The notes beneath the pieces were generated by a model that was given only the letters and a program-made list of their open reading frames with translations, ran no database searches and was not told the DNA's origin. Source: Congeria kusceri (taxonomy: Eukaryota > Mollusca > Bivalvia > Myida > Dreissenidae). From it: a stretch of 64,000 nt of DNA. The stretch is from positions 20,320,480 to 20,384,479 of the forward strand of contig CM051034.1 in NCBI GenBank assembly GCA_027627225.1, written 5' to 3'. Made by a program: the position numbers and the translations under genes. Positions 38,031 through 49,445 of this stretch are shown in pieces. The first letter of the stretch is position 1, and every line of letters starts with the position of its first letter.

Positions 38031-40388
38031 ATATGGGTCTCACGATATTAGAAATCCATGTTGCAATATATTGCGATATTTTTTATTTTATTACTATATT
38101 TATTGCAAAATATTGCGACCTTTCTATCTATTATTTAATAAACTTCAGACTGATAAAATCACTATAGACAGCGCAATATTTTTTTGAATGGTATTTTAAC
38201 TTTTTACTAACACCGATGTTGATGAAAGTCGCAACAACAGCGACATATACACAGCAGACAGAAAAGCAAAACAGTTATAAGCGACACTCTCAAACCGTCT
38301 GTCATTGCTGTTCACTGTATTTATTATATTACATTTAGAGTGTATTTTTTTCTGCGTAGCTGTTTAGCCCAACTTTTGACGTTCCTGAATATCCAATCAA
38401 ATGTTGTAAAAATTTCCCGCCAGTAGTCCCGAATGAATAAATCCTTACTTTCCATCAGCTAATTTACCATAAATTCCCACTACACTAGTCGTAAATACGT
38501 AGGTGCCACATCCCAACAACATAGCAGACGAATTCGTCACATGTGTGGAATACTTATGGCAAATTCAATAAGGGAATAACAGTTCGCACAAAATAAGTGT
38601 TTTCGTATATGCGCAACGCTTTTGAAATGATTTGACATGACATTTGACATGTTAAAAAGCAATAAATTTGATATTTTGCAACAATTTAACTGACACACTT
38701 TTTACAGTTGAGTGTTTTGTTTTATATTCTTACACAATAGATACAGCGACCCTATTAATATCAGTTCTCTCACCAGGCGGATAGTCTATATTGAGGGCTA
38801 TATGATCATGCGCTCGCTCGCCTGCAGGTCAGTGTAGGGTCAAACTGACAGTTGAAAAGGCGAGATTCTTGAAAAATATCATTGTCGACATACATGTATT
38901 CTCTACATCTCAACAAGATTTATCTAGCCATAAATAGTTTAACATATTTAGGCGCATGCATACTTTAAATAGAAATGTACTCGTTAATAAAGGGTCTTGC
39001 TGTGTATGCTCCGGCTTGTCGATGTATATATTACCGTTTATGCATCATGTTCTGTGTTGATGAATTTATTGTTTTAATTTCATTAGATAATCCTTAGTTA
39101 ATCAAAGAGCATATATAAAATGTTGATGTTTAAAAAAACAGCATATATTAAGTAACGTATATAAAAATGTATATAATGGTATGTTAGGAGGCGTAATCTA
39201 CTAGTATTGTTTAATATTTTAGCATTATATGCCATTCGGATCTAGTCTTAGTTACATTGCTTTGAATATTTATGCAGAAGTTTAATTTAAATTCCTTACG
39301 AATGTTTAATAAAAACTCAACAGTTATAAGTTAAGTTCTTTAATAATTAAAATAAACTATACAGTGCACATAGTCCACACTGTTTCATGGAGTGTATAGA
39401 ATAGCAAATCAATTTATGGAACTGAAATGCGCTCCCCCAAATTGCCTCTCCACTCTTTTCAGTTGCAATGGTGCACTTAGAACTGAAGGAAAAGAACTAA
39501 AATTAAGTTAAATAAAAATGTCTTATTTTCTTTCCCACCAAAAAGATCATGTGAATTTACCAAAAAATTATCCAGTTAAAATAATCAGAATTGGGTAAAA
39601 ACCCACTATACAAATTGGGAGAAGATCGACCAGGTCACATACTATTGAATAAGAAGCCATAATATCAAGTTTAAGGGTGAGAAAATGTAAATTGAACTTC
39701 ATTCAAACAAATGTTTCCGTTTTAGCAAAAATGCACTCATAATTCGCATGATTTTTGTTTTTTTTGTCGCCAACAGTCTTTCTATGTTGTCAGCGTATTG
39801 ATTAACAATAGTTCTCAGAAATTAATGTTGGATTAGCGAAAAAACAATACTTAATACACGAATGTTTCGATATGTAGTCCTTTTTTTCTTCTGAGTAATA
39901 AACAATTTGACTGTTTTCGTATGTGACTTGTAAATTGAGTCTTTCTAAGTGGAAGCCGAAGTATCGCCATGTCACATTTGAACAGCAAGCTGCAGCATTT
40001 GGAGAAATTGTTTGGACACACATTTGTTTTCATAAACAGGAATCTATTAAATCGTTTGGCGTAATTATTAAAAAATGCATTAACATCAGAACATGGATTC
40101 TGAATCTGAAGTTAAAACACATAGGAAAATTGTAAGATGCGGGTTTTAATAAATACTATTTAAGGTTTCATCAGTTGTGTACTTGCTACATGCTTCTTCG
40201 AAAAATCGTAAAAAGCAACGGATTTATTCATAGAGGTGCAGATGTCGTATATCCCCTAATGATTAAGTCATTTACTTACCCCGTGCCGACGGAATCGGAC
40301 GATTTAAACGTCATACTTAACACATATTGATTCAGTATCACAAAGTGTTTATTTTCCAAAGATTATCAAGTCCTACACTTAGCAAACT
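38031..40388. other. No gene recognised
   Basis: AT-rich. A frame pair at 39802-40135 opens on both strands for 60-70 codons but resembles no known family. Confidence 0.45.
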
Positions 40389-40741
40389 CTACAGAATATG
40401 CAAAAGAACGCCAGTAAAACTGTTTAGGACAATTTCATGGACCTGGATGTAATCGCAACTTTGTTTGTGATGCTGAACATACACTTCGTCTCCTTCCTTC
40501 AGCTCAGTGATTGTGGTTTCTGATTAACAGTCTTCGTTTTGCGGATCTCCACCAAGTATTCCAATCATCTTCCCACTATTCATCAGGCCAAATACTATGC
40601 ATTGCCCAATGTGCGAGCATGCGGATACAGAAAACAAAGTAGGTGCCGTTGAAAGGTGCTAGAATGGCACCCATATGTTGGTGAAAGGTGTTGCCATGGT
40701 TTAGTTAAACATTGTCGGAAATAAAGCGCTGATTTGGACCA
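40389..40741 (-). pseudogene. C1q domain exon 2, truncated and with stops
   Basis: Minus-strand translation begins at SGPNQRFISDNV; the first ~20 residues of the domain (VAFKAHLS block) and the acceptor are missing. A TAA replaces the glutamine codon in DNVQLN, and a second TAA replaces serine in DCSSETT. A one-base insertion shifts the frame in NGTYLFSVS. The end is well preserved: ELKEGDEVYVQHH...LNSFTGVLLHIL then TAG at 40389-40391. The truncation point touches a hammerhead-like relic, suggesting a retroelement-linked deletion. Confidence 0.85.
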
Positions 40742-40759
40742 CTAAAGAACACTAAATAT

Positions 40760-40795
40760 AGCCAACGCGTTTCGCCAAAGCTCATCTGTTCATGA
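40760..40795 (-). ncRNA. Degenerate hammerhead-like relic
   Basis: On the minus strand this reads CAGATGA, then GCTTTGGC, then GAAACGCGT, closely resembling the hammerhead at 44690-44731. The second core base is changed (CTGATGA to CAGATGA), the triplet after stem III reads GTT, and the flanking arms no longer pair. It is probably inactive. It lies directly beside the point where the C1q exon at 40389-40741 is truncated. Confidence 0.5.
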
Positions 40796-41046
40796 ACAAC
40801 AAATGCGAGACCCCTCCACAAGACAGAAGTCTTTAAGTAAACACCTGGATGAGTGTTCTACATCTGAACCGAAATTTCAAATTTTTCCTTTTTATAAGCT
40901 ATTTTCGGACAGTGTTTTAGGTAGGTTAGCGAAAGAGCAATATTTTATTCATATATTTAAACCACAATGAAATTGTATGTAATAATTGTTGACGTTATGC
41001 CGTCATAATTGAAATGACGTTATCTCTATCATATTTTGACGTTATG

Positions 41047-41361
41047 ATATATAGAGAATACATGGTTGGTGCCGGGATGGAGAAAGTTTATACGGTGAGG
41101 CTTAGAAAATGAAAATAGGGCGAGCTTTAGCGAGCCCTAATTTTGTTATCGGGCCGAACCGGATAAACTTTCTCCTTCCCGGCACCTACCGTGTATTCTA
41201 TTTATCCTGATTTCTATTCAATTAAATTTAAAAACACCAAACACTAATTAAAGTTTTAAATTTAAAAACATTCTAGACGGGCCTCTACCTAATAACTCGC
41301 TTGCATGAATGCGTACTACCCGGAAAAAATAGTTCTCTATTTCTTAATCACCTTCTTCAAA
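41047..41361. mobile_element. Foldback MITE, copy 2
   Basis: Same arms and tail as 5955-6268 with a few substitutions. It lies between exon 1 (41735-41860) and exon 2 (40389-40741) of a dead C1q gene, that is, in its former intron. Confidence 0.85.
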
Positions 41362-41734
41362 AAGCAAAAGTAAAATATTAATAAATCTTATTTGCTGATG
41401 TCAGTACGACACGAAAATGACGTAGTAAATTTGTTTTTGTTTTAAACCAGATTATATTGGTTTTTAAAGAGTGAAATTACGTCACACCAACTACGTCATT
41501 CATTTTGAGTTGTAAGTTTATACAATGTAGTCAAACGAGAACGCGAGTGTTTTGCAGTTTAAAATACATGAAATCGGAATAAATATTTAGTGTTTCTGTG
41601 TTTTGGATGGAGTATATTATGCAAGAGCATTCAGATAAAAAGTGTATGGAATATTTGCCTCGAATGGAAACGGTGAGATTGATCCCTTTTGATAATAGGT
41701 CATCGATTTAAAATTGAATTAACTCGTATCCAGT

Positions 41735-41860
41735 TTGGCTTCCGATTCATTAAGGGACTTTGTCAGACCATCCAAATAGGGACAAGATCAGGAATATCCG
41801 GTTCCGCACAATAAAACTCTTGTTTGTAAAAACGGTAAACTGCAACATATACAAATCCTG
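41735..41860 (-). pseudogene. C1q exon 1 relic
   Basis: The minus strand reads AEPDIPDLVPIW then, after a one-base frameshift, LDGLTKSLNESEAKL, matching other exon 1 helices (EPGIPDLVQRLDALTRKVNENEAK). A possible ATG near 41855 gives MLQFTVFTNKSF. No good donor follows. It lies about 1 kb upstream of the domain relic at 40389-40741, with a foldback MITE (41047-41361) in the former intron. Confidence 0.65.
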
Positions 41861-42089
41861 AGGCAAGCTATACAAATAGTGGTGTATGTGTGTGTGTGTT
41901 TGTATGTGTATTACGAAATTCTTTAGGTCTTTCCGCACCGCAGCTGTATAATGTGAAGACCCGGGGTATGTCCCGGCACCCATGCCTAATTTACATTTTT
42001 ATAGACACATCGAAAGTTTTGGACAAATTTTGAATAATAGCTGCAATTTCTAGCTATTTATTTTTACTGACACATTTATTTTTATATTT

Positions 42090-42262
42090 TGATGTTGACT
42101 TGTGCTGTATGGGGGTAGGGGACCGGAGTACCCGGAGGAAACCCCAGCTGTCTGTTATGGTGACCACAAACCAAACTCACATGCGCAAGGCGGGAATCGA
42201 ACCCGGGCAACCTAAATGAAAAGCGAGTGTGTCAACTACTGCGCCAGCCAGTCAGCCTTATA
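42090..42262 (-). mobile_element. tRNA-derived SINE, copy 2
   Basis: Minus strand: AAGGCTGACTGGCTGGCGCA (box A region), GGGTTCGATTCCC (good box B), and the core GGTTTCCTCCGGGTACTCCG. The tRNA head is better preserved than in the copy at 34360-34522. Confidence 0.8.
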
Positions 42263-42304
42263 ACTTCAAAAACGAGGTAAACAAGACGAGCATTAATTAT
42301 ATTG

Positions 42305-42562
42305 AAATATTTTAGGGATGGCATCGAATACCAAAATCGGTATTCGAATATTCGCATTTTCATTCAAATGAATATTCGAATATTGGCATAGATTCTCATA
42401 TAAGCTACTTTGAGCTTTGTGATCTAGTCGACATACTATTTGTATAAGGTTTCAGTACCAATTAGCGAGTAACAGCTTCATTAACAAATTGCACAAACAT
42501 TTGAATACATTAATGACGCGCTATTAAGAATTAAATAATGGAAATAAAGGTCCCGGTTTTAA

Positions 42563-42650
<88 letters not shown>

Positions 42651-42768
42651 CCTGCGTGCGTGTGTGCGTGCGCGTGTGTGTGTGTGTGCCTGTGTGTGCC
42701 TGTGTGTGCGTGCGTGTGTGTGCGTGTGTGTGCGTGTGTGTGCGTGTGTGTGCGTGTGTGTGTGTGCG

Positions 42769-42800
<32 letters not shown>

Positions 42801-43305
42801 TGCGTGTGTGTGTTTGTGTTTTGTTAAAGATGTTATTAATAATCACTTATCCATAGATGTATAATCTATTTGGACACGTGCCTGACATTAAGCATACTTT
42901 TAATTTGAGCAATATTTCTCAGCTATAGTGTGTGATCGCTCTTCTGTAATACATTTTTGGTTACACTTTTAAGGTGTAATTTCCAATTAACCAGTTGGGG
43001 TTTCACGTTGTTTGATGAAGGTGTTCCTTACTGGCAACTAGACGAGTGGTCACTGACACTTTAATACCCGTATATTTAATATCTCTTAGTCTGCCACGTG
43101 ACACGGAACCATTCTATCGAAAACACGGTATAACTGTAGGCATCTATTGGTAAAATATTTTTTGATGAAAAATAAAGTTTGTATGATCGGGTATTTTAAA
43201 GCAATACAAATGCGAATATTCGAATGGCGTCTTAACTATTCAAATAGCGATCATTTAATCGAATATTTGAATATTCGAATAGTTTTTGCCATCACTAAAA
43301 TATTT
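42305..43305. mobile_element. hAT-like non-autonomous element with 8-bp target duplication
   Basis: The element runs 42313-43297 (985 bp). Ends are TAGGGATGGCA and, on the complement, TAGTGATGGCA, followed on both sides by palindromic ATTCGAATATTCG words. AAATATTT flanks it exactly on both sides (42305-42312 and 43298-43305), the 8-bp duplication diagnostic of hAT insertion. No transposase frame is present. The interior carries a (GT)n microsatellite. Confidence 0.85.
42567..42820. repeat. GT/GC dinucleotide microsatellite
   Basis: About 250 bp of GT with interspersed GC, inside the hAT-like element. The frames open in all directions (cysteine/valine or threonine/histidine repeats) are artefacts. 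Confidence 0.95.
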
Positions 43306-43593
43306 GGCAAAAGAGGTCATTGTTTATGTAATTTACAGACAAGTCTTTGGATTATAAAATAGGCGCACATGTGTATATTGAAAATTGGAAATTACGATTT
43401 GTAATGGTGTATATACATTTAAACTTCCAATCCCTTTAGGCAAGTCACAATTTCTTATTCACCACTGTATACCACATGGAAACACATAAATATGAAACGC
43501 AATGCGTCTTCTCTGTTTGTATCTGAACCCTGATATACCATCGAAATATTTCGCAATATTGACAACAATAATAACCAAACAGATACAATGTAT

Positions 43594-43599
43594 TTTATT
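43594..43599 (-). promoter_or_regulatory. Polyadenylation signal of the intact C1q gene
   Basis: AATAAA on the minus strand, about 59 nt past the stop codon of the gene at 43658-44963. The position is normal for a short 3' UTR. Confidence 0.6.
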
Positions 43600-43657
43600 T
43601 ATCTTTGTAATTACAATGGTCTGATATTTGAAACAATTATAGACTCAAAGATATACA

Positions 43658-44963
43658 CTATATTACTTGTAAAAGTGCGCCTGTAAAGCTGTTGAGGATG
43701 TCCGGACTGACGTGAACCAAATCACCTGTAATCATATGGTGCTGAACATACACTTCGTCGCCTGCTTTCAGTACAGCGACAGTCGTCTCCGAGGAGCAGG
43801 CAATATAGACATTATCACCCGCAAGTACTCTGCCAATCATTGCTCCATTCCTCAGTAGGTCTAACACAATGTAGTGACCCGCTTGCGTGCATACAGATAT
43901 AGAAAACATGTAGGTGCCGTTCAAAGGGGCAATGAATCCTCCAAGATGCTGATGGTAAGCATTTCCAAGGTTTAGTTGTACATCGTCGAAAATGATGCGC
44001 TGATTTGGTCCTGGATTTACACCAGTAGACAAGTGGGCTTTAAAGGCAACAGGTGCATGATCTGCAGATTATAAATACACATGTAACCAATATACAGTTA
44101 TGTGTGTAAGGTGATGTGTGAACGAAGTGTGATAGGTGTTCACTGTCCTAATTGGTTATGAGCGTAATGTAATCCCCATACCAAGCTATCAATTAGCTAA
44201 CATGTCCATTTTTCTAGGAAGAAACCCAGCACATTCTTACAGTTGTCACCAGAGACTTCAGTCATTACATACTTAGAAATAGTAGCCTGCAAAGGAATAT
44301 TGTTGAAGTCATTTTGCCCTGCTTGGTAAGATTTGTATTTTATTTTTGTCTTACTGTATTTTGTTCTCTTACTTTATGCAGTTAACCTAGTTGCTTAATG
44401 AATTGTATTGTTGAATTTATTGTATAATTAAGTTATGCAATTTATAATATATTTAATGCATATTAATTATTGCATGTAATATATTTAATGCATAATCTCT
44501 ATTTTTCAGGTTTATTATTTTATATTTAAAATACTGGAATAAATATCGAAACTTTACAACGAGTTGACCTCATTCAACACCCCGTTACACACATAATAAA
44601 CAAAGGTTAAGCTATCACATAAATCAATAAATCAGCACTTAACAAAACTGAAAACACGTCGCATGGGTTTAAAAAAATTGCATTTATTTGATATATGCCG
44701 ACCGGTTTCGCCAAGCTCATCAGGGCATATCACATATAAATAATAACGTCAAAATTGTCAAAGTAACGACGTCAATTAACAGTCATTTAATGTAATTCAA
44801 TCATTGGTAATTACATAGAGACAAACTTACTGCATTTGGCCTCAAGTTTATCAAGTCGTTGTACGATTTCTGGAATGTCCACTTCTCCAACAAAGCGTTT
44901 TGTATGCTCTCTTGCCGAGACGAAAATCAACCCAACGGTAAAATATACAATTAGCAGTAGCAT
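43658..44963 (-). CDS. Secreted C1q domain-containing protein, intact two-exon gene
   Basis: Exon 1 is 44831-44963 (ATG at 44963) and exon 2 is 43658-44061. The intron has a GTAAGT donor and a CTGCAG acceptor, phase 1. The joined product is 178 aa. Residues 1-17 form a hydrophobic signal peptide (MLLLIVYFTVG...). Residues about 28-44 are a short amphipathic helix (DIPEIVQRLDKLEAKC). Residues 46-178 are a complete C1q domain with family landmarks VAFKAHLS, NQRIIFDDV, NLGNAYHQHLGGFIAPLNG, CSSETTV, GDEVYVQHH and LNSFTGALLQVI. C1q-domain proteins form trimers and bind ligands in innate immunity; in bivalves they are mostly secreted and lack collagen. No collagen repeat is present. This is the only fully intact member of the cluster. 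Its intron holds a hammerhead motif on the sense strand. Function beyond recognition or agglutination is inference. Confidence 0.9.
44690..44731 (-). ncRNA. Hammerhead ribozyme motif (minimal type I)
   Basis: Read on the minus strand from 44731: stem I 5' arm GATATGCC, core CTGATGA (44723-44717), short stem II GC-TTG-GC, core GAA with stem III ACC/GGT, cleavage triplet GTC ending at 44700, then stem I 3' arm GGCATAT(ATC). Stem I has seven consecutive Watson-Crick pairs. All conserved core positions of the hammerhead fold are present. Stem III is only three pairs with no loop, as in minimal hammerheads of Penelope-like retroelements, which may need dimers to cleave. It lies in the intron (44062-44830) of the intact C1q gene, same strand. 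No reverse transcriptase is nearby, so it is probably a retroelement remnant. Confidence 0.8.
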
Positions 44964-45009
44964 GGTTTTCTGCAAGAGTGAACGTTCGCCTATTTGTTGT
45001 CTCAGCGAA

Positions 45010-45078
45010 CAAAGACTATTTGTACTGATGTACAGTTGGCATCAGCTGGCAGTTCCCATGTGTTATCTAGTATGTCAT
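45010..45078 (-). promoter_or_regulatory. Conserved upstream block of C1q genes with kappaB-like site
   Basis: The sequence about 50-115 bp upstream of the ATG at 44963 resembles the region upstream of two other C1q first exons (about 35885-35940 and 59925-59985). The shared core includes GGGAACTGCC (45048-45057, minus strand), one base off the Rel/NF-kB consensus GGGRNNYYCC. The equivalent at 59937-59946 is GGGAAATGCC. The same bases at 35915-35924 read GAGAACTGCC. Conservation between paralogues may reflect common descent only; promoter activity is inferred. Confidence 0.4.
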
Positions 45079-45091
45079 GATAATTGTTGCC

Positions 45092-47053
45092 TTAAGGTAG
45101 TACAACTGTAATCATTTCCCGCGTTGTTATTTCTAAGATCGGCCGATATCGGTGACTGTCGGAAAGTTTCGTTACCCAGTTCGAAATATGCCCGTTTGGT
45201 TCCGATTCCTATCGAACACATGATAGTTTTAATAAAAGTACATTATTTTATATTATCACATTATTTTATACATGTTAGTGTCATATATATATAGTTCTGA
45301 CGAAATGCAAACAGATAAATATTTTGACATAACGAAAAATTGATAGAAATCGAAACCGAAAGTCCACATTTTTTCGCGGTATAAACAACTGTCAAACGAA
45401 AATTATAAATACGAGCAAAAAGCGAATGCTTACTGAAAGAAAATCGGAGCCATATAAATAACCGTCACCAGATCGTACATAATTATGATGAACCAGCTTG
45501 AATCCTGATAATAAGGAGATGAAACACACGTAAGTAAAACAAGAACGTGAAAGAATTGTAATTGTATTCTGAAATTTCTTAATATATTGATATTTGTCTA
45601 CTATCAAATCAGAACGTAATTCATTAGAGGATAACGTGATGCTTCTCATTCAATGCTTGAGCTCCGAAATTGTATTGCTTAAATGTACAATTAATATATT
45701 AGTATAAGTAATATTATTTACATGTATTTGTGTTTGTCCATATTTATATATATACTTACAGTATACATGTAAGTAAATGAACATACAAGTCATGAATTAC
45801 ACGTATGATGTGTCAGTCCCTTAGTTTTGAAGCGTCAAGACAGTTTAATAGTTCGAGTACTTATACTTAATATGTGTGCCATTTTGCTTATGAATGTGTG
45901 CAACAGTGTTTATTCGTGATCAGCATACTAATTCATTCCGTAATTACACAGTTTGACATTAATTTTACCTAACACTGAAAAGTATGGCTTACTAGGTCGG
46001 GTTGCACATATTCTGGAAGTTTAGTATGTATATTGTTAAATATGTAGTGGCAAACAATCAGTTATTGGATTATTCTAAAATATTTTTTGAAGCTGAAGGA
46101 AGAGAATTGCCACAAATCACTCGGAATGCTTCCCTGGGGGTCATACCTTGTGGCTCAACACAGTACACGTGTTTTTCTTGACTGTGCCGTTGGTGAAGAT
46201 GCAGCCTGAATTACCAGCATATACAGCCTCAATTACCAGCATAAACATTGTTGACATTAAGATGATTGGAACGAAGATTATAAATAAGACACTTATTGTT
46301 TATGTACGGTGTGTTTGTCCCCAGAGCGGAAACGTTGCAGGGGTGTGGGTGGCATTTGTGTTCCTCTAGGGAACTGAATTTTGAAAAAAGTTAGTTTAAC
46401 TGAAATAATAACTTTTAATTATTAATATATTTAGTTTAACATGTATAAATGGTATATTTAACTTAAAATGCATAATTTATGTCACATTTGATAATTATTT
46501 TGTTGTGGAATTGCCTGAATATAGCTGTCTATTTTTTTAAGGGTATGATAGTTTTTTTCACTTTTTCAAAAAGTACACGGTAAAATTGTTTCTTAACTTT
46601 TTATTTTAGTCAAATATATGTCATAGATGAAAAATAAATAATATTTAAGTTAAAAAACATATTAGTCCAGGAAAAACCAAAATCTTTAAGACAACAGATT
46701 ATTTATCTGTTCTGTCAGCTTCAAGTTTATGCTGAGCTTCCATAGAAAATTGATAAATATCAATAGTTTTATCTTCTGTAACGCCTTATGTTTATAATCT
46801 TCAATCATTATTTGTATAAGACACCAACATTTTAGATACATTTGCAACTATAATTGAGTTATCTTTTTTGTTTCATCCATAGGATAAATGATTTTTGATG
46901 AAAAATGGAAAAAACGGGTCGTCCTGGACATTAAAATTGGCATGGAAAGCCACCCTCAAAATTTGTAATAAGATCAGTGATGTAATACAGATAATGGAAA
47001 TTATATTTAAAATTATGTTTGGAATATTGCCCAATACAGTTGTACTACCTTAA
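45092..47053. mobile_element. Interval with piggyBac-like ends (TTAA flanks)
   Basis: TTAA at 45092-45095 is followed by GGTAGTACAACTGTA, and the exact complement of GGTAGTACAACTGTA precedes TTAA at 47050-47053. TTAA target duplications are the hallmark of piggyBac. The 1954-bp interior has no transposase; its only frames are short. The insertion lies directly upstream of the promoter region of the intact C1q gene. It could also be two solo MITE ends from separate insertions. Confidence 0.6.
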
Positions 47054-47407
47054 AACCAGTACAATAAACAAGGTTTGGATTTGAACTTTCAAACGTTAAA
47101 GCAGCAAATTAAATATCCGACATTTTGCAACGTATGTGAACTTACTGAACAACTTTTCAACATATTTGAACTATTTAAAAAACTGAATTGAGCATCGGAA
47201 CAAATATTTATCCATTTATAACTGATAACGTTTGATAATATATTAGAGGGCTATTCACTGGCAAATTGACCATTCTGAACTTTTTGTCACAATTCCAATA
47301 GGAAAAGTACGTTATATATTATATAACAAAATCAATAACACTCCCGACATGGACAATTATGTGTTGTTTAATTAAACAAGAGCACGGCCTACGGGTGCTG
47401 GGTGCTG

Positions 47408-48225
47408 GACGCTCGACTTTCTCGTATTTGATAGTCAGTATTGTGTTATACCGGTAATATAGGTTTCATCACTGTCATGAAGTATGTTGAATTTCAAGTC
47501 AATACCTCTTATAGATTTTGAGAAATTTGACCTACAGCAAAAATTCTAAGTTGAAAAAGGGCAATAACTCAACCAAAAATCCTTGATATAGCTAGCCTCA
47601 TCTTGTCTACAGAATGGCTTTATAACTCTGAGTTTAAAATCAATACCTGTTATAGATATTGTGAAATTTGATCTAAAGCCAACATTCTAAGTTGAAAAAA
47701 GGGCAATAACGTAAGAAAAATAATTGAATATAATTATCTCCTCTTGTCCTACAGATAAATTCATCGCTGTGATCAAGTACTTTGAGTTTAAAGTCAATAC
47801 CTCGAGAAATTGGCCTAAAAGGAAAATTGTAAGTTGAAAAAGGGTAATAACTCCAACAAATTTATTGAAAGAGTTACCTCTTCTTGTCTGCAGAATGGGA
47901 TCAGCACTATAAACAAGTACCTTGAGTTACAAATTAATGTCTTCGATAGTTATTGAAAATTTTTATACTTTCCAAACCATTCTCAAAATATGCTCAAACA
48001 AGGGCAGATAACTCTGGAAATACAAATCACAGGAGTACCTGTCTCCATTTGGTAGTAACAAGTATGAAAGTTTCAAAGGGATACCTTTGATAGTTTTTGA
48101 GAAATGGACTCTAAAAAAAAAAATCAACCAAAAAAAAATTAACGAACGTAGAGGCAGGACGCAGACGCAGAAGACAGTGCGAAGACATTAGCTCGATTTT
48201 TTTTCTTTCGAAAGTCGAGCTAAAA
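47408..48225. repeat. Interspersed repeat with diverged ~150-bp subunits
   Basis: Ends GCTCGACTTTCT and CGAAAGTCGAGC are inverted repeats. The interior has four to five diverged subunits built from AGTTGAAAAAGGGCAATAAC, GATATAGCTACCTC-like and TCTTGTCTACAGAATGG. Non-coding. Confidence 0.6.
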
Positions 48226-48864
48226 ATGAAATGAAAAAAACAAGACACGTTCAGCCCTTAGTGTTAAAATTACATCTTAATAAACAAGGACAATAATGTG
48301 AACATTCTCTGTGTTGTTGTTTAGATTCATCCTTATGCCAATATAAAGCGCATACGTGCAAGGCGTACCTAATTCCTCCTTTAACCACTGCAGTGTAGTC
48401 TCCTTTTGTTTACATTTTTTTCTTTGGTATAGGGCGCAAAACAGCATACTTGTTTCTTCTTTTTCCCTGACTGTGTCTGTTTTCCTTTTTTTTTTTATTT
48501 CAAGAAGAACTTGAATTTATCGTGCCACAGTCTAAACTTCAATATGGCAATTTCCAAATACTGAAACTCGCTCCATTCTTTTTGAGTCATTTAATCTCTC
48601 TCAGCACTGCAGCATAATACGTTTCAGTCCTTCAAACTCATACGACAAACTCAGGTACATTATTTTGGAGTAATTCTAATCTGTATTTCCTTTCTACAGA
48701 CTAAGTGTTTGGGTGGAAGATGATCTCTAATTCTCCGGGAATAAACATATTTAAATTCATATTTTAAAACGTGATAGTTGTGCTGACAAACTCATACAAA
48801 AGATATGAATGTGGATATTTTTGTGAATTAGATCAAGCAGCAATATCGGACTTGTTATTTTTTA

Positions 48865-49445
48865 TTTTTTTTAACTCCGCGTGAATTTGATGGTTCTAAA
48901 CTGGAGCTTGATACATAATTATCATTTGAATTGTCATCTTGTTCTGAATCAGAGTATGAGCTGTCATTGCTTTCGGAGACTAAGCAAGCCTAGGGATGAA
49001 ATTCATTTTCTAACTAGCTTTTTTAGCAAGTTGTTTTAAAACCTAAATGGTTACGCTTCTTTCTGCCTTATTAATTGAGATGTCTGCCTGTGTGTTGTGT
49101 CACTAGCACTAGCACTACTGTTCGGAATTGATTGTTTACTGTTTGTTTTAGGACTTTTTGATTTACCCTTTAGCGATTTAAATTCTTCCCGCTTTTTTTA
49201 AATTCCGTTTTTGCTGCAATATATTGTTTTTGTTTTCTCTTGTCTAGTCTTTTTAGTGTTATCTGCAATTGTTTCAAACTTACAAGTTCCTCTTTTATTG
49301 ACTCGTGTATCAGTTTGTTGAATATCTCTTCACATTTGGAAATATATGCTCTATGTTCCGATTTATCGAGGTCGCCATCTTGGTTAATTTTTCACATAGA
49401 CTCTATGCCGGTATCCGAAGTATATTCTGTTTTTTGTTTTAATCT
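48865..49445 (-). pseudogene. Decayed minus-strand coding relic, unknown family
   Basis: Two in-phase-looking stretches survive on the minus strand. About 49440 to 49175 reads TEYTSDTGIESM, TGA, then KINQDGDLDKSEHRAYISKC, EEIFNKLIHESIKEELVSLK, QLQITLKRLDKRKQKQYIAA, KTEFKKSGK. About 49000 to 48865 reads SESNDSSYSDSEQDDNSNDN, YVSSSSLEPSNSRGVKKNKK and stop. The lysine-rich coiled stretch and the acidic serine-rich tail with a basic end look like protein, not repeat. I do not recognise the family; a transposon-encoded protein is possible. Confidence 0.3.

Noticed and set aside
42538..42864. Frames of 86-108 codons rich in cysteine/valine or threonine/histidine
   Set aside because: Translations of a GT/GC microsatellite.
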